Assembly: GCA_003478935.1 (NCBI GenBank)
Contig: QUFP01000010.1
Coordinates: 52,040-116,039, forward strand
Reading direction: 5' to 3'
Source: Firmicutes bacterium AF25-13AC
GTDB taxonomy: Bacteria; Bacillota; Clostridia; Lachnospirales; Lachnospiraceae
DNA length: 64,000 nt
How positions within the stretch are numbered: the first letter of the stretch is position 1; the number at the start of each line of letters is the position of its first letter. Shown one piece after another: positions 27,946 to 34,905 of the stretch. The translations under genes were made by a program, and so were the position numbers. The notes below the pieces were generated by a model. That model was not told the origin of the DNA, did not search any database, and was given only the letters and a program-made list of their open reading frames with translations.

Positions 27946-29229
27946 TTATTGCTCATTTTCATAAATGATTTTTCCATCGGCAATAGTTAATGCAACACGT
28001 CCCCACACTTTCTGACCATCAAACGGGGTATTTTTTCCCTTTGAAGCAAAAGAAGCTGCATCAATGACATAAGATTCATCTGGCATAATGACTGTGACGT
28101 CTGCACAGCTTCCAGGCTTTAATGTTCCCTTATCAATTCCAAGAACCTTTGCTGGATTTGTACTCATATAAGCGATCATCTGCATTGGTGTCAGCCAACC
28201 TGTACGGACAAGGTTTGTTATTGTAAGTGCAACTGCTGTCTCTAATCCAACAATACCAAATGGTGCCTGTGTAAATGGCTTTGCCTTCTCGTCAGCATGA
28301 TGAGGTGCATGGTCTGTTGAGATAACCTCCATAACACCATCCTTTAATGCCTGCTTAATAGCCTCTACATCTTCCTTAGAACGAAGCGGCGGATTCATTT
28401 TATAGTTCGTATCTTCTGCTGATGGAATATCCTCATCTGAAAGTGCAAAGTGATGCGGGCAGACCTCTGCCGTCAGCTTAACACCCATCTCCTTGCCCCA
28501 CTTTACCAGATTAACGCTTTCTTTTGTCGAGCAGTGACACAAATGAAGCTGTGCACCTGTTTCATTTGCCAGCAGAATATCTCTTGCTGTAATAATATCC
28601 TCTACTGCATTTGAGATACCAGGAAGACCCAGCTCCTTTGCACGCTTTCCTGCATTCATGCAGCCACCGTGAACAAGATTAATATCCTCACAATGAGCAA
28701 ATACTGGAATATCACATTCAGCTGCCTGCAGCATTGCTTCACGATAAACCTCAGAATTCATAACGGATTTTCCATCCTCGCTGATTGCAACAATTCCAGC
28801 TGCCTTTAATGCTGCAACATCAGTTGGCTGTTCACCCTTTTGACCTACCGTAACAGCACCAACTGGAAGAACATGAACACCACATGCTGCTGATGCCTTG
28901 TCAAGAACTTCCTTTACCACCTCAGGGCAATCAGTTGAAGGCTTTGTGTTTGGCATAGGGCATACAGTTGTATAACCGCCATGTGCTGCTGCCAAGCATC
29001 CTGTTTCAATAGTTTCCTTATATTCAAGTCCCGGATCACGGAAGTGAACATGAAGATCGATCAAACCTGGCACAACCCAACCACCGGCTGCATCAATCAG
29101 GCGATCAGCCTGATTCGCAGAAAAAGCCTGTTTCTCGCAGATGATGCCATCCTCGATCCACAGGCTTTCCTGAACGTCAAGTTCCCTGGAAGGGTCCAAA
29201 AGCCGTCCATTTTCAACCAAAATACGCAT
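27946..29229 (-). CDS. pyrC: Dihydroorotase, PyrC (class I)
   Basis: Zinc amidohydrolase that cyclises carbamoyl aspartate to dihydroorotate. The 427-residue protein has the class I motif GLIDLHVHFRDPGLEYKE with the metal-binding His pair, PMPNTKPSTD, FAHCEDINLV, LHLCHCSTKES, and the metal ligand STDHAPHH. It starts MRILVENGRLLDPSRELD with GGAGAA upstream. It is the first gene of the pyr-pur block, which then runs pyrF-pyrK-pyrD-pyrE. No pyrB or carAB is in the window, so the first steps are encoded elsewhere. Confidence 0.96.
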   Translation of the reverse strand: MRILVENGRLLDPSRELDVQESLWIEDGIICEKQAFSANQADRLIDAAGGWVVPGLIDLHVHFRDPGLEYKETIETGCLAAAHGGYTTVCPMPNTKPSTDCPEVVKEVLDKASAACGVHVLPVGAVTVGQKGEQPTDVAALKAAGIVAISEDGKSVMNSEVYREAMLQAAECDIPVFAHCEDINLVHGGCMNAGKRAKELGLPGISNAVEDIITARDILLANETGAQLHLCHCSTKESVNLVKWGKEMGVKLTAEVCPHHFALSDEDIPSAEDTNYKMNPPLRSKEDVEAIKQALKDGVMEVISTDHAPHHADEKAKPFTQAPFGIVGLETAVALTITNLVRTGWLTPMQMIAYMSTNPAKVLGIDKGTLKPGSCADVTVIMPDESYVIDAASFASKGKNTPFDGQKVWGRVALTIADGKIIYENEQ

Positions 29230-29271
29230 TGCTTCTCCTCCATTTCAACTTTTTTCGTTTTTATCTAAAAC

Positions 29272-29300
29272 ATCATAACATAAATACAGGCGTTGCACAA
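29272..29300 (-). promoter_or_regulatory. Promoter of the pyrC-purD block
   Basis: On the minus strand TTGTGC (29295-29300) and TATGAT (29272-29277) are 17 bases apart, about 43 bases before the pyrC start. The leader is too short for a PyrR-type antiterminator/terminator pair. It is back to back with the MATE promoter at 29341-29368. Confidence 0.6.
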
Positions 29301-29340
29301 GAGATATTTTGCTTCGATTATTATATTGTTGTTTTTTCGC

Positions 29341-29368
29341 TTGCTTTTTTTTATTTTAGCGTTATGAT
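29341..29368 (+). promoter_or_regulatory. Promoter of the MATE gene
   Basis: TTGCTT (29341-29346) and TATGAT (29363-29368) are 16 bases apart, about 36 bases before the ATG at 29405. AAAAGGAG (29385-29392) is the ribosome binding site, 12 bases before the start. Confidence 0.6.
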
Positions 29369-29404
29369 AGTGAGAGCATCTACTAAAAGGAGTAACTATT
29401 TTTT

Positions 29405-30871
29405 ATGAGCAGCAAATCACATGAAATGGATCTATGCAGCGGATCCCTTTGGAAAAAAATTTTTGTGTACAGCGTTCCGCTGATGTTTACAAACATCCTG
29501 CAGGTTTTGTTTAATATGTCAGACGTGGCAGTAGTAGGAAAATTTGCAGGAGCGATTGCACTCGGTGCTGTTGGTTCTACCAGCATTCTTGTCACGTTAT
29601 TTACTGGAATTTTACTTGGTCTTGCCAGCGGTGTAAACGCACTAACTGCACTTCACATTGGATCAAAGGACGATGAGGGGTTAAAGCGCACTGTACATAC
29701 GGCGGTAATTATCTGTCTGGCAGGTGGTATTTTAATAACTGTATTTGGCATTCTTTTTTCTCACAATATTCTTGCTTTAATGAATACAAAGGATGAACTT
29801 ATTGATGGAGCTGTATTGTACCTTCGAATCTATCTGCTTGGTATGCCTGCACTTGGATTATATAACTTTGGAAATGCGGTGCTTAGCGCTGCCGGAGATA
29901 CGAAACGACCGCTATATTATCTTGCTTTCGCAGGTGTTGTAAATGTCATTTTAAATTTATTCTTCGTTATTGTATGTCACCTTGGTGTTGCTGGTGTTGC
30001 ACTTGCAAGTATGATTTCACAGTTCATCTCTGCATTTTTAATCTTGCGGGCACTGTTGACAGGAAAGGAAAAATATTGTCTGCGTTTATCAGAAATTCGC
30101 TTTGACAAAAGAAAAGCAGCCGGTATTTTACAAATTGGAATTCCTTCTGCTTTCCAGTACTCACTATTTGCCTTCGCCAATTTGTTTGTGCAAAGCAGTG
30201 TCAATTCCTTTGACCATGTTCTTGTAGAAGGAAACTCTGCCGCTGCAAATGCAGATCCTCTTGTATATGATATGATGGCTGCTTTTTATACAGCCTGTTC
30301 CAGTTTTATTGCCCAAAATTTTGGTGCACGGAAAAAGAAACGTATTCTGCAAACCTATTTGATATGTTTGTTTTACTCTTTTATTACAAGCTTAGTACTT
30401 GGTGTAGGCATTTATCTTGCAAGATATCCGTTTCTTTATCTGTTTACAAGTGATAAGGCTGTTGTGGAAGCTGGTATTACAAGACTTTCCATTATGGCGC
30501 TTTCTTATAGTGCCTCGGCTTTTATGGATGCTTCCATTGCTGCCTCAAGAGGTCTTGGAAAGACAGCTGTTCCTACTTTTGTTGTTGTTATGGGATCATG
30601 CGTATTTCGTATCATCTGGATATATACGATATTCGCCTATTTCCATACCATCCAGTCGCTATACATCCTATATGTATTCTCTTGGGGAATCACTGCAATT
30701 GCGGAAAATATATATTTCTTCCATGTTTATCGCCATACACTGACAGAAAAAAAAAGAATTGTGTTAATAAAAAAGACCTTCCGCTGTTCATTTTTCAACG
30801 AACAACTGGAAGGTCTTTATTTAATTATTTCTAGAACATTTTTCTGCATCCATAGCCAAAACAAACATTAA
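29405..30871 (+). CDS. MATE family efflux transporter
   Basis: Multidrug and toxin extrusion family exporter, twelve membrane helices in two similar halves. It starts SGSLWKKIFVYSVPLMFTNI and has the family's VLFNMSDVAVVGKFAGAIALGAVGS in helix 1-2, then GIPSAFQYSLFAFANLFVQS at the start of the second half. Substrate unknown. The reading frame continues 35 codons past the expected end of the last helix, through the hairpin at 30772-30818, to 30871. If the nine-A run at 30737-30745 were eight, the gene would stop near 30764 (ending TEKKELC). So the true end is uncertain and may be before the terminator. Confidence 0.88.
   Translation: MSSKSHEMDLCSGSLWKKIFVYSVPLMFTNILQVLFNMSDVAVVGKFAGAIALGAVGSTSILVTLFTGILLGLASGVNALTALHIGSKDDEGLKRTVHTAVIICLAGGILITVFGILFSHNILALMNTKDELIDGAVLYLRIYLLGMPALGLYNFGNAVLSAAGDTKRPLYYLAFAGVVNVILNLFFVIVCHLGVAGVALASMISQFISAFLILRALLTGKEKYCLRLSEIRFDKRKAAGILQIGIPSAFQYSLFAFANLFVQSSVNSFDHVLVEGNSAAANADPLVYDMMAAFYTACSSFIAQNFGARKKKRILQTYLICLFYSFITSLVLGVGIYLARYPFLYLFTSDKAVVEAGITRLSIMALSYSASAFMDASIAASRGLGKTAVPTFVVVMGSCVFRIIWIYTIFAYFHTIQSLYILYVFSWGITAIAENIYFFHVYRHTLTEKKRIVLIKKTFRCSFFNEQLEGLYLIISRTFFCIHSQNKH
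30772..30818. terminator. Bidirectional terminator between the MATE and LURP-one-like genes
   Basis: AAAGACCTTCC (30772-30782) and GGAAGGTCTTT (30808-30818) are a perfect 11-bp inverted repeat. An inner GTTC/GAAC pair shortens the loop. A run of As precedes and T-rich sequence follows, so it can end both convergent transcripts. The MATE reading frame currently runs through it, which is odd. Confidence 0.75.
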
Positions 30872-31309
30872 TACATGCAATGCATCTGATGGTCGTGCAA
30901 TATCTAATACATAAGTATCTGTCATATGAAACAGTTCCTTTGAGATTTGCGCAATATTTCGTCCGTTTGAATCTAAGATAGAATAATCCCACTCAGTCCA
31001 GCTTCCCTCAATCTGCCAGCCATTGAAATCAATATTATATCTTGGCTTAAAAAAAGTAAATTTCTTGCTGATTTGTCCAATATACCGACAATTATTTTGC
31101 AGATCATATTCGTAGATTTCAAATTTAGGAAGAAATGTTAAAAACTTTTCCTGTACCATTCCTATGCGATTATTATTTGCATCATAAATCGTCAGGCAAT
31201 GTCCAATTGAAAGCTGACCTTTTACTGTATATACAGTTTCTTCATTATTATTGTAAATATCATAGCTGTCAAACCATGAAAAAAATCTCTGTCGAAATAA
31301 CAACCTCAT
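30821..31309 (-). CDS. LURP-one-related / YxjI-like family protein
   Basis: A 162-residue protein with the tubby-like beta-barrel pattern of the LURP-one-related family: it opens MRLLFRQRFFSWFDSYDIYN, then has short aromatic beta-strands (GHCLTIYDANNNRIGMVQEK, YRYIG-type turns such as NCRYIGQISKKFTFFKPRYN, GWQIEGSWTEWDYSILDSNG). The family's biochemical role in bacteria is not established; some members may bind phospholipids. GGAGG lies eight bases before the ATG. It follows the FliB-like gene by 15 bases, so the two are probably cotranscribed. Confidence 0.85.
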   Translation of the reverse strand: MRLLFRQRFFSWFDSYDIYNNNEETVYTVKGQLSIGHCLTIYDANNNRIGMVQEKFLTFLPKFEIYEYDLQNNCRYIGQISKKFTFFKPRYNIDFNGWQIEGSWTEWDYSILDSNGRNIAQISKELFHMTDTYVLDIARPSDALHVLMFVLAMDAEKCSRNN

Positions 31310-31324
31310 TACATCATTCCTCCA

Positions 31325-32527
31325 TTAAGTCAAAATAAATGCCAAATATCCCCACTCCCACACAACATCATCAAAACAATCCTGCATGTACTCGTAAATG
31401 TCATCTTCCTCATATCCGGTCATACGACAAACTAACGTGATTGTGTCGCGTATCTTTTCATATGTCAACGAACCATTTTGTATCCAATCCAGAAAAAGAA
31501 ATTGTTTGATCGCTGTATATTCAAGTGCAATCCATTCCAGATGAACAATAAAATCCTGCAGGTTTCCATCAGGAAGCAGACAGTCTGATTCAATTTCTGC
31601 TGTCAGAAAGCTTCTAAATAATTCCTGCCATTTTGAAAAATGATCATTAAATTTTCTTTTCTGTTCCAAAAGGAATGTGCTGTTTTCCTCCTCAATTAGT
31701 CTTGCTTTGTTAAGCACATCCTTTAGCTCAATCTTATACAAGCCTTCTCTTTCATAATTAGTTGTCAAATCTAAAAACAATTCATTTTGTTCAAAAATGG
31801 CTGATTCCTGATCAGAAGGAATTTTCGAAATGGCATCCGCCAGTTCTTTTTGAAGCTTTTTTGTTTTATACTCTTTAAGATTCTTTTTAATCTGAGCATT
31901 GAAATCATCTGAAAATAAGAAATCTTCATTACTGTTTTCCTGCCAAATACGCCATAGCTCAAGTGCAGCAAAGAAAATATGTTTTAAATTTTCCTGTGGA
32001 TCAAATTCTTTTCTTCTCATCCAATCAGAAAATATGCTGCGTACATTTCTTAAAAAATTTAATTCATTAAATTCAGGATTTTTCTCTTTCTCGATGTTTT
32101 CTGCCCCTGTTTCAATATAATTGCAATTCGGATATTTTTTCATCAAGTCAATAACAGCTGGACATGACGGCATAAGGAAAAATTCTTCTTGATCTAAAAA
32201 CTTATGAATTTCTCTTGGAAAAACACGGCATGTCTTTGATAAAACGTCATCGCCAAATGTGCATACCAGACGGCACAGCTTTTGTTCATTTAAGAAAGGA
32301 CATATATGTTTTTTATTTAACGCAATCACTCGCATATTGTCCTTTTTTTGTGTGTATTGGCTCATATTCTTTCGAACTGGATATACATCCTCTGGGGCTT
32401 GTAATTTCTTCCATTTCTCATTCGTCTGGTCATCTACTTCAATCTTCCACTCACGGCAGCAGGTGAATGGACATTGATCGGCAGTGCAAACAAATTCATC
32501 ATAATATTCTGGTTTTTTAATTATCAT
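31325..32527 (-). CDS. FliB-family lysine-N-methylase-like protein with Cys cluster
   Basis: A 400-residue protein of the family often named flagellin lysine-N-methylase (FliB). The N-terminus carries a cysteine-rich motif, CTADQCPFTCCREWKIEVDD, followed by KHICPFLNEQKLCRLVCTFG and SKTCRVFPREIHKF, suggesting a metal (probably Fe-S) cluster. The rest is helical with many aromatic residues. No flagellar gene is in the window, and the family occurs in non-flagellated gut bacteria, so flagellin may not be the substrate. The partner downstream is the LURP-one-like gene. Confidence 0.83.
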   Translation of the reverse strand: MIIKKPEYYDEFVCTADQCPFTCCREWKIEVDDQTNEKWKKLQAPEDVYPVRKNMSQYTQKKDNMRVIALNKKHICPFLNEQKLCRLVCTFGDDVLSKTCRVFPREIHKFLDQEEFFLMPSCPAVIDLMKKYPNCNYIETGAENIEKEKNPEFNELNFLRNVRSIFSDWMRRKEFDPQENLKHIFFAALELWRIWQENSNEDFLFSDDFNAQIKKNLKEYKTKKLQKELADAISKIPSDQESAIFEQNELFLDLTTNYEREGLYKIELKDVLNKARLIEEENSTFLLEQKRKFNDHFSKWQELFRSFLTAEIESDCLLPDGNLQDFIVHLEWIALEYTAIKQFLFLDWIQNGSLTYEKIRDTITLVCRMTGYEEDDIYEYMQDCFDDVVWEWGYLAFILT

Positions 32528-32823
32528 ATAGTTTTCTTTAAGTTCTCTTTCTTTTTTATTGTTTCAATCCACAGTCGGTAATTTCACAGAGTCTGACATG
32601 TCAGCATAAAGCCGCCTGTGACTTGCCTCATGTCAGTGGGGGATACCGATTTCTCTCCGCCCGCCACTGCCGTTAATTTTCCAATAGCAATTTTTAGTGG
32701 TGATTTGGTGGGTTAATGTGTGTATTTTAAGAGGGAAGTTTTGGGTGGAAATTTTATCTAATTTAAGTTATGCTACTTTTATGTTATGTATTTTATATAC
32801 TCCACCACAAATTATTTTCCAAC
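32528..32823. other. Gene-free stretch with palindrome and short inverted repeats
   Basis: No ORF is supported here. It holds a perfect 12-bp palindrome CTGACATGTCAG (32593-32604), a second CATGTCAG (32629-32636), and an AGTGG...CCACT pair spanning about 32634-32668 around a CCGCCCGCC segment, more GC-rich than the surroundings. The right part holds one copy of the 25-bp direct repeat (32763-32787). It may be the leader/promoter region of the FliB-like gene or a dispersed structured element. Confidence 0.45.
32763..32787. repeat. 25-bp direct repeat, left copy
   Basis: Begins TTAAGTTATGCTACTTTTAT and is identical over 25 bases to 34516-34540 in the same orientation. The two copies bracket the methyltransferase and recombinase-like genes, 1,778 bp from outer edge to outer edge. 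This copy lies 36 bases past the methyltransferase stop codon. Confidence 0.85.
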
Positions 32824-33432
32824 TTACCCCACATCAAACACTAAAATCTTCTCTCTGCTATCATTTCCATCAAACAAATCTCTGCAGTCAATCTCATCAG
32901 AAAACATCAACTCATCTTGCGTCATCAAAAAACTTACATATTCATCTGACGGATAATAAAACATAAGCTGAATCGGCCTTGGATTCTCATAATAAGATTC
33001 AAGAATCCTTGCTACTACTCTCTTTAGGATTTCTACTGAAAATGGATTAAAGAAATAGCAAAAACTCACATTTGATGGTACTTCATAATTTTCTGCATTG
33101 GCAAGAACAAATTGTGTACGCGCACCTGAAACCGCATTTTCTCTGTTTTGTTCTGCTCCTGCAAAAATACGCTCATCATACTCAATACCAACACTGTGGC
33201 AGCGCGTCTGATATGAAAGAAAAAAGCACACTCTTCCCTTTCCTGTTCCATAATCCAAGACTGTCTGCTTTTTTTGAATCAAACCACTGTTAGCCAATCG
33301 CTCTAATACACAATATGGTGTTGGCTCATACGGATAACAAAAGGCGTCCGCATGACTATCATCACGCCCTGTAGTTTTAATTTTCAACATTTTGTCCCAT
33401 TGACTCTCCAACTGCTCTTCACTTTGTCCCAT
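32824..33432 (-). CDS. Class I SAM-dependent methyltransferase-like protein
   Basis: From the start at 33432 (MGQSEEQLESQWDKMLKI), 202 residues. Upstream in-frame codons exist, but AAAGG lies about nine bases before this ATG. Motif I is clear, TVLDYGTGKGRVCFFLSY, followed by an acidic strand end (SVGIEYDERIFAGAEQN) and VLANAENYEVPSNVSFCYFFNPF, where the family has motif IV. It overlaps the end of the recombinase-like gene by 14 bases, so the two are translationally coupled. The target is unknown. Confidence 0.78.
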   Translation of the reverse strand: MGQSEEQLESQWDKMLKIKTTGRDDSHADAFCYPYEPTPYCVLERLANSGLIQKKQTVLDYGTGKGRVCFFLSYQTRCHSVGIEYDERIFAGAEQNRENAVSGARTQFVLANAENYEVPSNVSFCYFFNPFSVEILKRVVARILESYYENPRPIQLMFYYPSDEYVSFLMTQDELMFSDEIDCRDLFDGNDSREKILVFDVG

Positions 33433-34474
33433 TCGCTGCATTCCTTTCTTTTTCTTCTTGTGTTTTTTTGCTGTTTTCTTCATTTGAGGAATCAAGCAGA
33501 TCTGAAATAGTGTAGCCACGCTTCGTTCCTGGAAGCTGGACAGCAGATGCCAACCCGACACTTTGCATCTGAAGCGCATATGCCTCACTGATTCCTGCAT
33601 ATTGTGCCGTACTAGTACCCTTTGCACCATCTGACATCAAGAAGCGATGAATTGCCGCACTTCGGATTGAGATCAGTGAATATGGCTCTAATATTATACC
33701 TGCATTAATTACTTCCTGCTGTGCCTTTCTGCATGCTCTTTGCAAAACAGACGCCCTCATCTGCCCTCCATATTTATTGTGTAAAAGCCAGTCATCGCCA
33801 TAATATCCGCCCATTGAAAAGAAATGCTCGATCTCTTCCATCAAGTCTTCTCGTATAACTATCAAACGCTTTGCTTTACCAGGAACAGACAGCATACATG
33901 TTCCATCCTCTCCATTTCTGATAAAAGAGCTCGTCTGAAGCTCTATAATCTCGCTCGGCGCAAGCGCACATTCATAAGCAAGAAGTGCTGCAATATACAC
34001 CTGAATATCTGCCTTCTTCATTGCCTGCAAAATAGATGCCATCTGCATAGCCGTTGGATATTTATTCACCTTTGGTGTTGGTGCATGCGCTGGATTTAAA
34101 AACTGATCTGACGTCTCTGCATACGATGGATGATTCATACTATAGAAATCCAGAAAACCAATAATGGCATAATAACGTATTCGCGATGTAGAAACAGAAA
34201 TCTCACGCTTTACAATTTGATCTGGCATTACACTATTTACATACAAAACCCATTCTTCTGATGTAATCTCATGAATTGGTTTTCGGTAATAATCACAAAC
34301 TAACAAAATTGCACCAATATATGTTGACCGTGTTCTCTGGTTTTTTAATGTTTGTTCCCAATGATCAAGCGTCAACAAATCTTCACTGCTGAACGTATAG
34401 TCTTTTTGTTTTGCCAACAGCTTTTCCGCAGAATTTCTTCGCCTTTTTTTAGATGATGTCTGACTCTCCTCCAT
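33419..34474 (-). CDS. Tyrosine-recombinase-like protein with degenerate catalytic residues
   Basis: A 351-residue protein with the lambda-integrase layout: a basic N-terminus, a SAM-like core-binding domain (about 25-135; WEQTLKNQRTRSTYIGAILL), a linker, and a catalytic-like domain (about 150-320). The key residues do not match: where active enzymes have G-L-R-x-S-E, this has CALAPSEIIEL; the H-x-L-R-H box reads ISIRSAAIHRFL; the G-H...Y stretch reads AGISEAYALQMQ with no clear nucleophilic Tyr. It is probably DNA-binding but not a strand-exchange enzyme. AAAGGAGG precedes the ATG. The 25-bp repeat lies 42 bases upstream. Confidence 0.72.
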   Translation of the reverse strand: MEESQTSSKKRRRNSAEKLLAKQKDYTFSSEDLLTLDHWEQTLKNQRTRSTYIGAILLVCDYYRKPIHEITSEEWVLYVNSVMPDQIVKREISVSTSRIRYYAIIGFLDFYSMNHPSYAETSDQFLNPAHAPTPKVNKYPTAMQMASILQAMKKADIQVYIAALLAYECALAPSEIIELQTSSFIRNGEDGTCMLSVPGKAKRLIVIREDLMEEIEHFFSMGGYYGDDWLLHNKYGGQMRASVLQRACRKAQQEVINAGIILEPYSLISIRSAAIHRFLMSDGAKGTSTAQYAGISEAYALQMQSVGLASAVQLPGTKRGYTISDLLDSSNEENSKKTQEEKERNAANGTK

Positions 34475-34515
34475 AAGCTGCCTCCTTTATTGACTTGGTA
34501 GTAAATTTCTTTTAA

Positions 34516-34540
34516 TTAAGTTATGCTACTTTTATGTTAT
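34516..34540. repeat. 25-bp direct repeat, right copy
   Basis: Identical to 32763-32787. It lies upstream of the recombinase-like gene and overlaps a candidate minus-strand promoter (TTGATA, 17 bases, TAGCAT), so it may also be an operator. Confidence 0.85.
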
Positions 34541-34571
34541 TGTTATATCAAATTTCCAATGATTTGTCAAC

Positions 34572-34621
34572 AAAAAAAGCTGATACAGACAATCTTTTCA
34601 TTGTTCTGCATCAGCTTTTTT
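34572..34621. terminator. Bidirectional terminator downstream of the 83-residue protein gene
   Basis: AAAAAAGCTGAT and ATCAGCTTTTTT flank an imperfect inner stem (CAG-AAT/ATT-CTG) with a CTTTTC loop. A and T runs lie on both outer sides. It ends the leftward transcript from the dehydrogenase/ABC-F genes. Confidence 0.8.
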
Positions 34622-34628
34622 GTATTAC

Positions 34629-34880
34629 TTATCGTCTTGTATATCCCTGTCCACATCCAGGTGCCTTTTCTTCAAGCTCTCCTTCTGTGTAATAGCTTGC
34701 TCTAAATTCCATATTGATCTGTGAAATTTCCTTTTCTCCCTTAATATAAGCATCATACATATCCCACAGGCTTATTCCACAATTATCGCTACAGCCATCA
34801 TCATCTGGAATCCACTCTTTTATCAGTGCAATACGTTCTTCTTTTGTAGTATCCTTAATTAAAAAACTCTTTGTATTCAT
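34629..34880 (-). CDS. Small conserved-looking cysteine-containing protein (83 residues)
   Basis: The protein starts MNTKSFLIKDTTKEERIALI and has a CSDNCG segment, GISLWDMYDAYIKGEKEISQ and a C-terminal CGQGYTRR. From memory, similar short proteins occur in many Lachnospiraceae and are sometimes misnamed as a purine enzyme; I assign no function. Three Cys and acidic residues could bind a metal. It is 25 bases after the ABC-F gene and before the terminator, so it is probably the last gene of that transcript. Confidence 0.68.
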   Translation of the reverse strand: MNTKSFLIKDTTKEERIALIKEWIPDDDGCSDNCGISLWDMYDAYIKGEKEISQINMEFRASYYTEGELEEKAPGCGQGYTRR

Positions 34881-34905
34881 GATTCTCTTACCTTTCTAAT
34901 TTATT

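Noticed and set aside
29230..29404. PyrR-binding attenuator before pyrC
   Set aside because: The distance from promoter to start codon is about 40 bases, too short for antiterminator and terminator stems, and no PyrR-box hairpin was found.
33419..34474. Prophage or integrative element integrase
   Set aside because: No phage or conjugation genes lie nearby, and the catalytic residues are lost; it is annotated as recombinase-like only.
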